Part shown: positions 9,807-20,410 of the stretch, piece after piece
Numbering within the stretch: position 1 is the first letter of the stretch
Layout of the letters: each line of letters opens with the position of its first letter
Assembly (NCBI GenBank): GCA_947258715.1
Contig: CAMYJH010000011.1
Span: forward strand, 1 to 64,000
Reading direction: 5' to 3'
Length of the DNA stretch: 64,000 nucleotides
DNA from: an uncultured Gammaproteobacteria bacterium
GTDB lineage: Bacteria > Pseudomonadota > Gammaproteobacteria > HK1
The notes under the pieces: model-generated
What the model saw: only the letters and a program-made list of their open reading frames with translations
Databases searched by the model: none
What the model was told of the DNA's origin: nothing
Translations under genes and position numbers: made by a program

Positions 9807-9883
9807 ATTCCGGGGGATTTCTCTGCGTTCGCAGGAAACTCCCGCAGCGGTGACCTGGGTTCGATTCCATTGGATCCTGATCG

Positions 9884-9901
9884 CTGTCACAACATCGTCA
9901 C
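9884..9901 (+). promoter_or_regulatory. Pho box upstream of pstS
   Basis: Two GTCAC cores (9886-9890 and 9897-9901) repeat at exactly 11 bp within the sequence CTGTCACAACATCGTCAC, a close match to the PhoB consensus of 7-bp direct repeats separated by 4 A/T-rich bases. It lies about 150 bases before the pstS ATG and in the same orientation. PhoB binding is inferred from consensus and context. Confidence 0.75.
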
Positions 9902-10048
9902 AACTTCAGCGTATCACTGTAATAACTCGAAAGTATGAATAAGCGCGTCGTTAAGCTTGAGAGTCTACGGGAAAGAAAAGGGGCTCGAAATAACAACAGA
10001 CAAAGCTTTCAAGATATTGATTGTATTCATATTTCAGAGGATATAATT

Positions 10049-11101
10049 ATGAGAAAACCCCTCATTGCGGCGGCCTTAGCCGGCGCGGTGCTGTCAGTCC
10101 CGACGGTTGCCCAGGCGGCCCGCGACTACATCAGCATCGTCGGCTCGTCGACCGTATACCCTTTCGCCACGGTAGTGGCGGAGCAGTTCGGCAAAACCAC
10201 CCGCTTCAAGACCCCCAAGATCGAGTCCACTGGTTCTGGAGGCGGTCTCAAACTTTTCTGCCAGGGCGTCGGCATCAAACATCCAGACATCACCAACGCC
10301 TCACGACGGATCAAGAAGTCCGAGGTGGATAAATGTGCCAAGAACGGGGTGACGGAAATTCTCGAGGTCAAGATCGGTTATGACGGCATCGTGGTGGCCA
10401 ACTCCAAAAAGGGACCTCAATTAAAAATGACGCGCAAGGATCTGTTCCTGGCGTTGGCGAAAGAAGTGCCGGACCCGAAAGGCGGCGAGCAGCTGGTTGA
10501 GAATCCCTACAAGCGTTGGAAGCAGGTCAACGCATCGCTGCCGGACGTGAAGATCGAGGTGCTGGGCCCTCCTCCCACCTCGGGCACCCGTGATGCCTTT
10601 GTCGAGCTCGCGCTGGAAGGCGGCTGCAAGAAGTTCGGTTTCATCAAAGCGATGAAGAAATCGGACAAGAAGGGCTACAAGACGGTCTGTCACACCATCC
10701 GCGAGGACGGGGCTTATGTAGAGGCCGGCGAGAACGACAATTTGATCGTGCAGAAGCTCGAAGCCAATCCCAACGCGCTGGGCGTGTTCGGGTTCAGCTT
10801 CCTGGACCAGAACACGGACAAAGTGCAGGGGTCGGTCGTCGACAACGTTGCGCCCACCTTCGACAATATCGCCGATGGTTTGTATCCGATATCCCGGCCG
10901 CTCTACTTCTACGTAAAGAAGGCGCACATCGGAAACGTTCCCGGAATCAAGGAATTCCTGGCGGAGTTTGCGAGTGAAAAAGCCTGGGGACCCGACGGTT
11001 ACCTGACGGACAAGGGTCTCATCCCGATGCCCGACGCCGAGCGTAAGAAGTTTCTAGCCGACATCAAAAAGCTGACGAATCTCAAGCTCGCCTCCAACTG
11101 A
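10049..11101 (+). CDS. pstS: Phosphate ABC transporter substrate-binding protein PstS
   Basis: Periplasmic phosphate-binding protein of 350 residues. The chosen ATG at 10049 has an AGAGG ribosome site eight bases upstream and starts a clean signal peptide (MRKPLIAAALAGAVLSVPTV, cleavage near AQA-AR). The longer frame from 9935 would add 38 hydrophilic residues before it. Phosphate-contact motifs are visible: IVGSSTVYPF near the mature N-terminus, ESTGSGGGLKLFC, and PPPTSGTRDAFVEL. It is preceded by a Pho box and followed by a hairpin terminator before pstC, an arrangement that would give more PstS than permease. Confidence 0.96.
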   Translation: MRKPLIAAALAGAVLSVPTVAQAARDYISIVGSSTVYPFATVVAEQFGKTTRFKTPKIESTGSGGGLKLFCQGVGIKHPDITNASRRIKKSEVDKCAKNGVTEILEVKIGYDGIVVANSKKGPQLKMTRKDLFLALAKEVPDPKGGEQLVENPYKRWKQVNASLPDVKIEVLGPPPTSGTRDAFVELALEGGCKKFGFIKAMKKSDKKGYKTVCHTIREDGAYVEAGENDNLIVQKLEANPNALGVFGFSFLDQNTDKVQGSVVDNVAPTFDNIADGLYPISRPLYFYVKKAHIGNVPGIKEFLAEFASEKAWGPDGYLTDKGLIPMPDAERKKFLADIKKLTNLKLASN

Positions 11102-11138
11102 ATGTCAACGCCTTCATTGGAGAGACCGTAAGTCCATC

Positions 11139-11173
11139 GAGACGACGGCCGAATTCCGGCGCCGTCTCTTTTT
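11139..11173 (+). terminator. Terminator or attenuator between pstS and pstC
   Basis: A hairpin with a perfect outer stem (GAGACG paired with CGTCTC), partly paired inner bases and a following T-run (TCTTTTTAAT) lies 38 bases after the pstS stop. It probably stops most transcripts after pstS, with read-through into pstCAB-phoU. Confidence 0.65.
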
Positions 11174-11216
11174 AATCCAAGCCATCAGTATAACTGGCTA
11201 GAATCAGAAAACGGTC

Positions 11217-12605
11217 ATGCAGACTCCCACTCTGGTCGTTGTCCTGCTGGCGTTGATGGCGCTCGCCTTCCACCTCGGAAGGCGCCGATCGTTCACGGTG
11301 GCGACCCGGTGCGGCGGGATAAAAGCGCTACACTCGCTGCCGAGTCACTACGGCACCCTGACCGCCATGTGGTGCGCCATCCCTGCGGCGATCGTGCTTT
11401 TCGTCTGGGTGGCGTTCGAACCTACTGTCATCGAGCACCTGGTCGTGGGTGCGCTTCCCGCTGATTACCGCGCCTTGCCAGCAGAGCGTCTGAGCCTGGT
11501 GATCAACGACGTCAAGAACATGGTCAGCGGAAACGTGGTCTCCCGGGATCCGGACCCGGCGATGCGAGCGGCAGCCGCTCACTACCAGAACTTGGAGCGG
11601 ATCAGCGCTGCGGCATTAAGCGTGGTGGTGCTGGCTATAGCCATCGGAGGCGTCAGCATCGGCTGGCGCATGGTGTCCCCGCGGACGAGGGCTCGCAACA
11701 AGGTAGAAATCGTCGTCAAGTACTTTTTGATCATCAGCTCCACGGTGGCCGTTTTTACCACCCTCGGCATCGTTCTCTCAGTGCTTTTCGAATCGATTCG
11801 ATTCTTCGGACGGGTACCGATCAGTGAGTTTCTTTTCGGGCTGAACTGGAGCCCGCAGACCGCCATTCGCGACGACCAGGTCGGGTCGTCCGGGGCCTTC
11901 GGCGCCATTCCGTTATTCGCCGGAACGTTGATGATTTCCTTTATCGCCATGCTGGTGGCGGCGCCTATCGGATTGTTCTCGGCTATTTATCTCGCTGAGT
12001 ACGCAACGCCTCGGGTACGCAGCATTGCCAAGCCGCTGCTGGAAATCCTCGCCGGCATCCCGACCGTCGTCTACGGCTTCTTTGCCGCTCTGACCGTGGC
12101 CCCGTTCGTACGCGATACGGGTAACGCCATCGGTCTCGAGGTGTCTTCCGAAAGTGCTCTGGCGGCGGGGTTCGTCATGGGCATCATGCTCATTCCCTTC
12201 GTATCCTCGCTGTCAGATGACGTGATCAACGCCGTGCCCCAGTCGCTGCGGGACGGCGCCTACGCACTCGGCGCGACCCGATCGGAGATGATCAAGCAAA
12301 TTGTCCTTCCTGCTGCGCTCCCGGGCGTCATCGGCGGGCTTCTGCTTGCGGTCTCCCGCGCCATTGGCGAGACCATGATTGTCGTGATGGCTGCGGGCCT
12401 TGCGGCCAATCTCACCGCCAATCCCCTAGATGCGGTCACCACGGTGACGGTGCAGATCGTCACTCTTCTGGTCGGTGACCAGGAATTCGACAGCGCCAAG
12501 ACCCTTGCCGCCTTTGCCCTCGGACTTCTGTTATTCGTGGTGACGCTGGCGCTCAACATCGTGGCCCTGCACGTGGTGCGAAAATACCGGGAACAATATG
12601 ACTGA
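11217..12605 (+). CDS. pstC: Phosphate ABC transporter permease PstC
   Basis: Inner-membrane permease of 462 residues. The core permease domain (about residues 230-455) has the EAA-loop region (PQSLRDGAYALGATRSEM) that couples to PstB. It is longer than the roughly 320-residue Escherichia coli PstC because about 150 residues, with two extra membrane segments and a hydrophilic stretch between them, precede the core. The start lacks a strong ribosome site. It overlaps pstA by 8 bases, so the two halves of the channel are probably translated together. Confidence 0.94.
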   Translation: MQTPTLVVVLLALMALAFHLGRRRSFTVATRCGGIKALHSLPSHYGTLTAMWCAIPAAIVLFVWVAFEPTVIEHLVVGALPADYRALPAERLSLVINDVKNMVSGNVVSRDPDPAMRAAAAHYQNLERISAAALSVVVLAIAIGGVSIGWRMVSPRTRARNKVEIVVKYFLIISSTVAVFTTLGIVLSVLFESIRFFGRVPISEFLFGLNWSPQTAIRDDQVGSSGAFGAIPLFAGTLMISFIAMLVAAPIGLFSAIYLAEYATPRVRSIAKPLLEILAGIPTVVYGFFAALTVAPFVRDTGNAIGLEVSSESALAAGFVMGIMLIPFVSSLSDDVINAVPQSLRDGAYALGATRSEMIKQIVLPAALPGVIGGLLLAVSRAIGETMIVVMAAGLAANLTANPLDAVTTVTVQIVTLLVGDQEFDSAKTLAAFALGLLLFVVTLALNIVALHVVRKYREQYD

Positions 12606-13923
12606 CGGGAAGCTGATCACCGGCGCGGAACTGGCGGCTTCAGGCTCCTGGCACGGGTCGCCGCAAACCCAAAGGCGACTGCGCAAACGCCAGGCCGCGG
12701 AAAAACGATTTCGCGCCTACGGGCTTGTGGCCATATTAATGGGTGTTTCCTTCGTTGCTCTGCTGTTTTTCGACATTGTCGCCAAGGGCTGGACGGCCTT
12801 CATGCAGACCCATATTCAGCTGGAGGTCACCTATGACCCAGAAGTACTCGGGATTGCAGACAGCGGCGATACTCAGGCTTTGAGTAGGGCCAACTATACC
12901 GGGATGGTGAAGGCCGCCATGCGGAAGACATTCCCGAACGTGAGCGGCCGCCGGGCAAAGCGCGCCCTGTATGGCACCGTCAGCAGCGGCGCAGGCTTTG
13001 TGCTGAGGGAACGCATGATGGCCAATCCGGATCTCCTGGGATCGACGGAGAAGCTGTGGCTGCCCGCCGACGACGACATCGACATGCTGCTCAAGGGACA
13101 CATCCGGCGGGACGCGCCGGAGTCGGACCGACGCGTTTCCGACCAACAGATTGCCTGGGTCGAGCAGCTCGAGCAGTCCGGCCAAATCAGAAAACAGTTC
13201 AACACCACCTTTTTCACCGCGGGAGACTCCCGCGAGCCGGAGCTCGCCGGCATCCGCGGCGCCACCACGGGGTCGTTCTATACGCTGCTTGTTACGCTGA
13301 TCCTTTCTTTTCCTCTCGCAGTCGCCGCGGCCATTTATTTGGAAGAGTTCGCGCCGAAGAACAGATGGACAGACATCATCGAAGTCAATATCAATAATCT
13401 GGCCGCGGTGCCGTCCATCGTGTTCGGACTCCTGGGGCTCGCGGTGTTCATCAACTTCTTCGGTCTGCCGCGATCGGCGCCGCTGGTGGGCGGCCTTGTG
13501 CTGACCTTGATGACGCTGCCGACCATCATCATTGCCAGCCGTGCGGCGCTGAAGTCGGTGCCGCCTTCGATTCGCGAAGCGGCGCTGGGGATGGGCGCAT
13601 CAAAGACACAAATGATCACCCATCACGTGCTGCCACTGGCAATGCCCGGCATGCTCACCGGCACCATCATCGGCATGGCCCAGGCCCTGGGCGAGACCGC
13701 GCCGCTGCTGATGATTGGAATGGTGGCGTTCATCGTCGACGTCCCCGGCGGCCCGCTGGAACCGGCCACGGTGCTTCCAGTGCAGATCTTTCTCTGGGCG
13801 GACAGCCCTGAACGGGCTTTCGTAGAGCGCACTTCTGCAGCAATTATGGTGCTGCTTGGCTTTTTGATCCTGATGAACGCGCTGGCGGTCGTACTCAGGC
13901 GCCGATTCGAGCGCCGCTGGTAA
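12598..13923 (+). CDS. pstA: Phosphate ABC transporter permease PstA
   Basis: Second permease half, 441 residues, overlapping the end of pstC. After one N-terminal membrane segment (about 40-62) comes a hydrophilic region of about 150 residues, likely periplasmic, absent from the shorter Escherichia coli type, then the permease core with the EAA loop (PPSIREAALGMGASKTQM). PstC and PstA are both of the long form, consistent with a matched pair. Confidence 0.94.
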   Translation: MTDGKLITGAELAASGSWHGSPQTQRRLRKRQAAEKRFRAYGLVAILMGVSFVALLFFDIVAKGWTAFMQTHIQLEVTYDPEVLGIADSGDTQALSRANYTGMVKAAMRKTFPNVSGRRAKRALYGTVSSGAGFVLRERMMANPDLLGSTEKLWLPADDDIDMLLKGHIRRDAPESDRRVSDQQIAWVEQLEQSGQIRKQFNTTFFTAGDSREPELAGIRGATTGSFYTLLVTLILSFPLAVAAAIYLEEFAPKNRWTDIIEVNINNLAAVPSIVFGLLGLAVFINFFGLPRSAPLVGGLVLTLMTLPTIIIASRAALKSVPPSIREAALGMGASKTQMITHHVLPLAMPGMLTGTIIGMAQALGETAPLLMIGMVAFIVDVPGGPLEPATVLPVQIFLWADSPERAFVERTSAAIMVLLGFLILMNALAVVLRRRFERRW

Positions 13924-13956
13924 GCGCGACACTAGATGAAAAACGAGGAAAAGCGA

Positions 13957-14868
13957 ATGATCACACAAGCCTCACCACAAACCGAAGAATCCATGGACAC
14001 AGGGAAGCCGGCTCCCTCGAGGACCGCGAGCATTGGTACGCGCTCAAGAGTTAGTAATAAAGCCCTAGACGACCGCGGCTTCTCTGAAACCGTGGGGGAT
14101 ATCACGGTGGACCAGCCGCGAATGCAGACCCGCGACGTCAACGTCTATTACGGGGATAAACAAGCGATTAAGGACGTCAGCCTCGACATAGGTCGCAACG
14201 AGGTCGTGGCAATGATTGGACCGTCGGGCTGCGGCAAGTCAACTTTTATTCGCTGTCTCAACCGAATGAACGACACCATCGAGGGATGCCGCGTGACCGG
14301 AACCATCACTCTGGACAAACAAGACATCTACGACCCCACCCTCGATGTGGTTCAGCTGCGGGCCCGGGTTGGGATGGTGTTCCAAAAACCGAATCCGTTC
14401 CCGAAGTCGATTTATGACAACGTCGCCTACGGGCCCCGGATCCACGGACTCGTCAGTAGCCGGATGGAAACCGATGAAATCGTTCAACGCAGCCTCGAAC
14501 GGGCGGGACTCTGGTCCGAAGTCAAGGATCGTCTCACCAGCAGCGGCACCGGCCTCTCGGGCGGACAACAGCAGCGGCTGTGCATCGCCCGCGCCATTGC
14601 CGTCAGCCCCGACGTCATTCTTATGGACGAGCCCTGCTCGGCGCTGGATCCCATTGCGACGGCGAGAATCGAAGAACTCATCGACGAGCTGAGAGAAAAC
14701 TACACCATTGCCATCGTGACCCACTCTATGCAGCAGGCTGCCCGGGTTTCCCAGCGGACCGCTTACTTTCATCTGGGCGATCTGGTCGAGGTGGGAGAAA
14801 CGAACCAGATTTTTACTAACCCCCGCCACCGCCTGACGGAAGACTACATCACCGGGCGCTTCGGCTGA
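13957..14868 (+). CDS. pstB: Phosphate ABC transporter ATPase PstB
   Basis: ATP-binding subunit driving phosphate import. I chose the ATG at 13957 (303 residues) because a GAGGA ribosome site lies seven bases upstream; an in-frame ATG at 13936 has none. The protein shows Walker [10 protein letters not shown] (about 88-96), signature LSGGQQQR (about 200-207), Walker B VILMDEP and the switch histidine in IVTHSMQQA. Its N-terminus is about 40 residues longer than typical PstB before the core begins at [15 protein letters not shown]. Confidence 0.95.
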   Translation: MITQASPQTEESMDTGKPAPSRTASIGTRSRVSNKALDDRGFSETVGDITVDQPRMQTRDVNVYYGDKQAIKDVSLDIGRNEVVAMIGPSGCGKSTFIRCLNRMNDTIEGCRVTGTITLDKQDIYDPTLDVVQLRARVGMVFQKPNPFPKSIYDNVAYGPRIHGLVSSRMETDEIVQRSLERAGLWSEVKDRLTSSGTGLSGGQQQRLCIARAIAVSPDVILMDEPCSALDPIATARIEELIDELRENYTIAIVTHSMQQAARVSQRTAYFHLGDLVEVGETNQIFTNPRHRLTEDYITGRFG

Positions 14869-14888
14869 ATATTGGACCTCAGAGAATC

Positions 14889-15635
14889 ATGACCCCTAAA
14901 TCGACACAGAATCCGCAGCAGATAGAAGAGCATACGGTAAAGCGCTTCGACCAGGAGCTTGACGAACTGAACTCCCTCGTGCTGCGCATGGGCGGTCTGG
15001 TGCAGGACCAGATCACGCGCGCAATGGACGCGCTCCGCGAGGAGGACCCGGAAGCGGCTCGCCAGGTAATCGCCCGCGACCACGTGGTCAACTTTATGGA
15101 TGTGGAGGCCAATGAGCGGGCAGTGAACCTGCTCGCCTTACGTCAGCCCATGGGCCGGGATCTGAGAATGATCATGTCCCTGGGCAAGGCCGTGACGGAC
15201 CTGGAGCGCATCGGCGACGAGGCCGAGCGCATCGCCAGAATGACTATTCACATCTACGAGGCCGCCGGGTCCCAGCCCAGTCACAAGCTGCTGCGCGACA
15301 CTCATTCCATGTCGAGCCTGGCCAAGAAGATGCTGCGAGACGCTCTGGATTGCCTGGCGCGGCTCGATGTCGAGCTGGCTCTGGAGGTGGCCAAAGGCGA
15401 CGCCGAGCTGGACAGCGAGTTCCAGTCAGCCCTGCGCAGACTGGCAACCTATATCATGGAAGACTCTCGCAACGTCGGTCACGCCATCGACGTCACCTTC
15501 ATCGTGCGCTCGCTGGAACGCATCGGGGACCACGCGAAGAATATCTCCGAGTACGTCATCTTTCTGGTCAAAGGCAAAGACGTGCGCCACGTGAGCCCGG
15601 AGTCCCTGGACCAAGATTTTCTGGAGCAGGCTTAG
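14889..15635 (+). CDS. phoU: Phosphate-signalling protein PhoU, copy 2
   Basis: Complete PhoU of 248 residues with the two helical repeats and their acidic metal sites (VTDLERIGDEAERIARM and VRSLERIGDHAKNISEYV). It is last in the pstSCAB-phoU unit, 20 bases after pstB, the usual place for the PhoU that restrains PhoR. It resembles the first phoU at the left edge in layout but differs clearly in sequence, so the two are old paralogues rather than a recent duplication. Confidence 0.96.
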   Translation: MTPKSTQNPQQIEEHTVKRFDQELDELNSLVLRMGGLVQDQITRAMDALREEDPEAARQVIARDHVVNFMDVEANERAVNLLALRQPMGRDLRMIMSLGKAVTDLERIGDEAERIARMTIHIYEAAGSQPSHKLLRDTHSMSSLAKKMLRDALDCLARLDVELALEVAKGDAELDSEFQSALRRLATYIMEDSRNVGHAIDVTFIVRSLERIGDHAKNISEYVIFLVKGKDVRHVSPESLDQDFLEQA

Positions 15636-15691
15636 CCGCCTTGACACGCGATGCCTATGCCGGATAACAGCGACGCGCTTAATCACCGAAG

Positions 15692-16102
15692 CTAGAGCGT
15701 CACAAGGATGTAAAGCACGATCAAAAGCTGCGCCAGGTTCAGCACCACGCTCAGCCGATGGAGGCGGCTGAATTCGGCGCTTGTTGTCCCCGGAGCGGGC
15801 CGTACCGCGTTGATTCGGGGCAGCAGAACGAATCGAGCGAGAAAGAAGCCCGCGGCCACGGCGGCAAGAAGATTGGCGTTAAGCGACGCCGGCGACACGT
15901 CAACGGCGTACAGAACTGCTGCGACCGCCGCGGCGCAGCCCAGGACGCTGTAGTAGGCGGGAAATAGGGGTCTCAGAGCCTCGCCGGCCGCCTCCCGGCT
16001 CATACGGCGAAACAATACCGGAGTAACCACGAGCGCGAAAAACAGCATGGCGCCGAACACAAAGGCTACGATAAGCAGGACAATGAGGCTAATTGGAATC
16101 AA
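15692..16102 (-). CDS. DUF4149-type small membrane protein
   Basis: A 136-residue protein with four predicted membrane segments (about 5-27, 48-68, 78-98 and 115-134). The pattern FGAMLFFALVVTPVLFRRM followed by LFPAYY resembles the DUF4149/TMEM205-like family, whose function is not known. It is convergent with phoU and divergent from arsC. No enzymatic residues are evident. Confidence 0.75.
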   Translation of the reverse strand: MIPISLIVLLIVAFVFGAMLFFALVVTPVLFRRMSREAAGEALRPLFPAYYSVLGCAAAVAAVLYAVDVSPASLNANLLAAVAAGFFLARFVLLPRINAVRPAPGTTSAEFSRLHRLSVVLNLAQLLIVLYILVTL

Positions 16103-16204
16103 GCTGTATCCGAACTTGCCGCGGGTAACTATTGATTCATCAAAACGTCACAACCCTTAAGCAAATAAGCAAAGTCGAAGCCTCAGCCGGTAACGGATCA
16201 CACG

Positions 16205-16714
16205 ATGAACGCAAGAATCTATAACGTGCTGTTTCTTTGCACCGGTAACTCGGCCCGCAGCGTCATGGCGGAGGCCATTCTCAACAGCCTGGGCCGGGGC
16301 AAATTTCGCGCCTTCAGCGCCGGAAGTCACCCTACCGGGCGGATCAACCCCTCTGCGCTCACGCTGCTTAAACGTCGCTACCACCCCGTCTCGGAGCTTC
16401 GCTCCAAGGATTGGCTCGAATTTGCGGACGAAAGCGCGCCCAAAATAGACATCGTCATCACCGTATGCGATCAGGCAGCGGGAGAAGTCTGTCCCCTGTG
16501 GCCGGGGCAGCCGGTCACCGCCCACTGGGGGCTACCTGACCCCGCAGCCGTCGTCGGAAGCGAGGCGGAGAGAAATCTCGCGTTTGCCAACGTATACCGT
16601 GAGCTCACCACCCGCATCCAGAGACTGGTCTGCCTTCCCGTAGAGCAGCTGGACCGGCTCACGTTACAGCGTCGGGTTCGCGAGATGGGACGGAAACGGC
16701 GACAGTCCGCCTAG
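16205..16714 (+). CDS. arsC: Arsenate reductase, low-molecular-weight phosphatase type (ArsC)
   Basis: A 169-residue protein with the phosphatase P-loop CTGNSARS (nucleophile C12, R18 of the CX5R motif), the resolving-cysteine region VCDQAAGEVCPLWPG (C88, C96) and the general acid in GLPDP. These features fit arsenate reduction rather than a plain tyrosine phosphatase. No arsR, arsB or acr3 is nearby; the neighbouring high-affinity Pst system could admit arsenate, which may explain its place here. Its TAG stop is formed at the edge of a small inverted-repeat element (16712-16855). Confidence 0.85.
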   Translation: MNARIYNVLFLCTGNSARSVMAEAILNSLGRGKFRAFSAGSHPTGRINPSALTLLKRRYHPVSELRSKDWLEFADESAPKIDIVITVCDQAAGEVCPLWPGQPVTAHWGLPDPAAVVGSEAERNLAFANVYRELTTRIQRLVCLPVEQLDRLTLQRRVREMGRKRRQSA

Positions 16715-16852
16715 AATCTGTCTCAGAACCGCCATGCTTAGCCTAAGGGCGTTAGAAACAGCTTCAAGATGCTCATTGACTGGGGTGTAGGCTCCGGTTT
16801 TTCGCCTCTTTTTGCCTTGTCTTATCCAAGCTCGCCGATTCTGAGATAGGTT

Positions 16853-16855
<3 letters not shown>
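16712..16855. mobile_element. Putative MITE-like element with TA flanks between arsC and glnS
   Basis: The sequences at 16713-16730 and 16837-16854 form imperfect terminal inverted repeats (15 of 18 positions match; consensus AGAAYCTRTCTCAGAAYC when both are read inward). Each is bounded by TA, the duplication made by Tc1/mariner- or IS630-like transposases. The roughly 100-base interior has no credible gene. The TA plus the first G of each end makes the TAG stop of arsC on one side and of glnS on the other. The parent transposon is unknown. Confidence 0.55.
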
Positions 16856-18565
<1,710 letters not shown>

Positions 18566-18597
18566 GGGATCCCTCTAAATAATCTTTGGCTCGAGCA

Positions 18598-20268
18598 TCA
18601 CTCGTCCATGGGCGGACATGCGGCGAGAAGCCGGTCGATTCGCCGGCTGAGCGAACCGTTTTCGCCAGGCGCTGGTTTCAAAGCCTCTGCCACCGCGGGG
18701 CGGATGCGCTTCGCCAGAACCTTCCCCATTTCCACTCCGAACTGGTCGAAGGGATTGTTTTGCCAGATCACGCTTTCCACGAACACCTTGTGCTCATAGA
18801 GTGCGGCCAGGGCGCCCAGAGTGCGCGGGTCCAGACATTCGTACATCAGCAGGCTGCTGGGCTGATTACCCGGCAGCACCCGGTGCGGCAGCAGCGAATC
18901 GAGCCCGTTGCCCCTGAACCCTTCCTGTTCGAGCGCGCGTTCAACTTCTTCCTCGGTGCGCCCCCGCATCAGCACGCGGGTCTGCGCGAGAGCGTTCGAC
19001 ACCAGCGCTTCGTGGTGGCCCGCGAGCGGGCGCTGACTTTGAAGCGGAAGGATGAAGTCCGAAGGGATCAGGGTCCCCCCCTGGTGAAGCAGCTGGAAAA
19101 ATGCATGCTGTCCGTCGATACCTGGTCCGCCCCAGACCACCGGCGCCGAAGGCTGACTGAGGGGTTCTCCCGTTCGCGCCACCCGCTTGCCGTTGCTTTC
19201 CATCTCCAGCTGCTGGAGGTACTCGGGGAAACGCCGCAGGGCGTGGTCGTAGGGCAACACCGCCCGACTGGGGGCGGCGAAGAAGTCGCGGTACCAGACC
19301 TCGAGCAGCGCCAGAATCACCGGCATGTTGTCGCCGGGCGGTGCGGAGACGAAATGCTGGTCCATCTCCGCGGCGCCCGAGAGCATGGCCTCGAATTGAT
19401 CCATCCCGATTTGCAGCGCCAACGGCAATCCTACCGCCGACCAAAGCGAGTATCGGCCCCCGACCCAGTCCCAGATCTCGAACACGTTCGCCGGATCGAT
19501 GCCGAACTCGACCGCCACGCTGGGCTTGGCCGTAACGGCGACGAAGTGGCGCGCGGTGCTGTCTCCATTTCCACCCAGCCGGCTCTCGAGCCAGCTGCGG
19601 GCGCTGCGCGCGTTGGTCAATGTCTCTTCGGTGCCGAAGCTCTTGGAAGCGACGATGAACATCGTGCGTTCCGGGGCGCACTTGCTGAGCACGCGGTCGA
19701 GCGCGGCGCCGTCCAGGTCTGAAACGAAATGAAGAGCGAGACCGGCGTCGGCGTTAACCTCGAGGGCCGCACAGGCCATGGCCGGCCCTAGACTCGAGCC
19801 ACCTATTCCCAAGCAGACCACGGTATCCAAAGGACGCTCGGTAAGTCCGCGCCAGCGTCCTCCGCGCACCCGGCGACAGAATTTCCTCATCTTGTCCCGC
19901 GTCGCCCGCACCTCCGGCATGACGTCGGATCCGTGACCAGGAAAAGCGTCCATGCCCAGATGCCGGAGCGCTGGATGCAGCGCGGCCCGCCCCTCGGTGT
20001 TATTGACCGCCTCCCCCGAAAACAGCCGCCCGATCCACTGTTCGAGGCCCGCCGCCGCGGCCAGCGCCTTGAGCCCGGATAGAGTGGCCTCCGAGATCCG
20101 GTGCTTGGAGTAGTCGAGAAACAGACCGCAGGCCTCGAGGCGATATCGCCTGCTTCGATCCGAGTCGGAGGCGAAAATCTCCCGCATGTGCAGACCGCCG
20201 ATCTCCCGCTGGTGCGCCTGGAGCGCGGCCCATGCAGCTTGCAATCGATCTCCTGACGCGCGCGTCAT
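18598..20268 (-). CDS. pgi: Glucose-6-phosphate isomerase
   Basis: Interconverts glucose-6-phosphate and fructose-6-phosphate. The 556-residue protein shows the sugar-phosphate site GIGGSSLGPAMAC, the catalytic-glutamine region GGPGIDGQHAFFQLLHQG, and the C-terminal signature NPFDQFGVEMGK with the active-site lysine. Length and motifs match the Escherichia coli-type enzyme. It is upstream of and co-directional with glnS. The 142-base gap to the divergent dioxygenase gene should hold its promoter. Confidence 0.96.
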   Translation of the reverse strand: MTRASGDRLQAAWAALQAHQREIGGLHMREIFASDSDRSRRYRLEACGLFLDYSKHRISEATLSGLKALAAAAGLEQWIGRLFSGEAVNNTEGRAALHPALRHLGMDAFPGHGSDVMPEVRATRDKMRKFCRRVRGGRWRGLTERPLDTVVCLGIGGSSLGPAMACAALEVNADAGLALHFVSDLDGAALDRVLSKCAPERTMFIVASKSFGTEETLTNARSARSWLESRLGGNGDSTARHFVAVTAKPSVAVEFGIDPANVFEIWDWVGGRYSLWSAVGLPLALQIGMDQFEAMLSGAAEMDQHFVSAPPGDNMPVILALLEVWYRDFFAAPSRAVLPYDHALRRFPEYLQQLEMESNGKRVARTGEPLSQPSAPVVWGGPGIDGQHAFFQLLHQGGTLIPSDFILPLQSQRPLAGHHEALVSNALAQTRVLMRGRTEEEVERALEQEGFRGNGLDSLLPHRVLPGNQPSSLLMYECLDPRTLGALAALYEHKVFVESVIWQNNPFDQFGVEMGKVLAKRIRPAVAEALKPAPGENGSLSRRIDRLLAACPPMDE

Positions 20269-20410
20269 CTTTGAACGCTTCCCGTGAACTGCGAATATCG
20301 AGGAGGCGACATTATATGAGGTTCGACGCTTTTACGCGTTGCGGTCATTGCGGCAGAATTCGAACCACCTGGAATTAAAGTCGGCTGAGGAAATGGATGA
20401 AACTTAGACC

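Noticed and set aside
9796..9825. Hairpin after yedK (CCCGG and CCGGG arms)
   Set aside because: The stem is only five base pairs and the T-run is weak; not enough to call a terminator.
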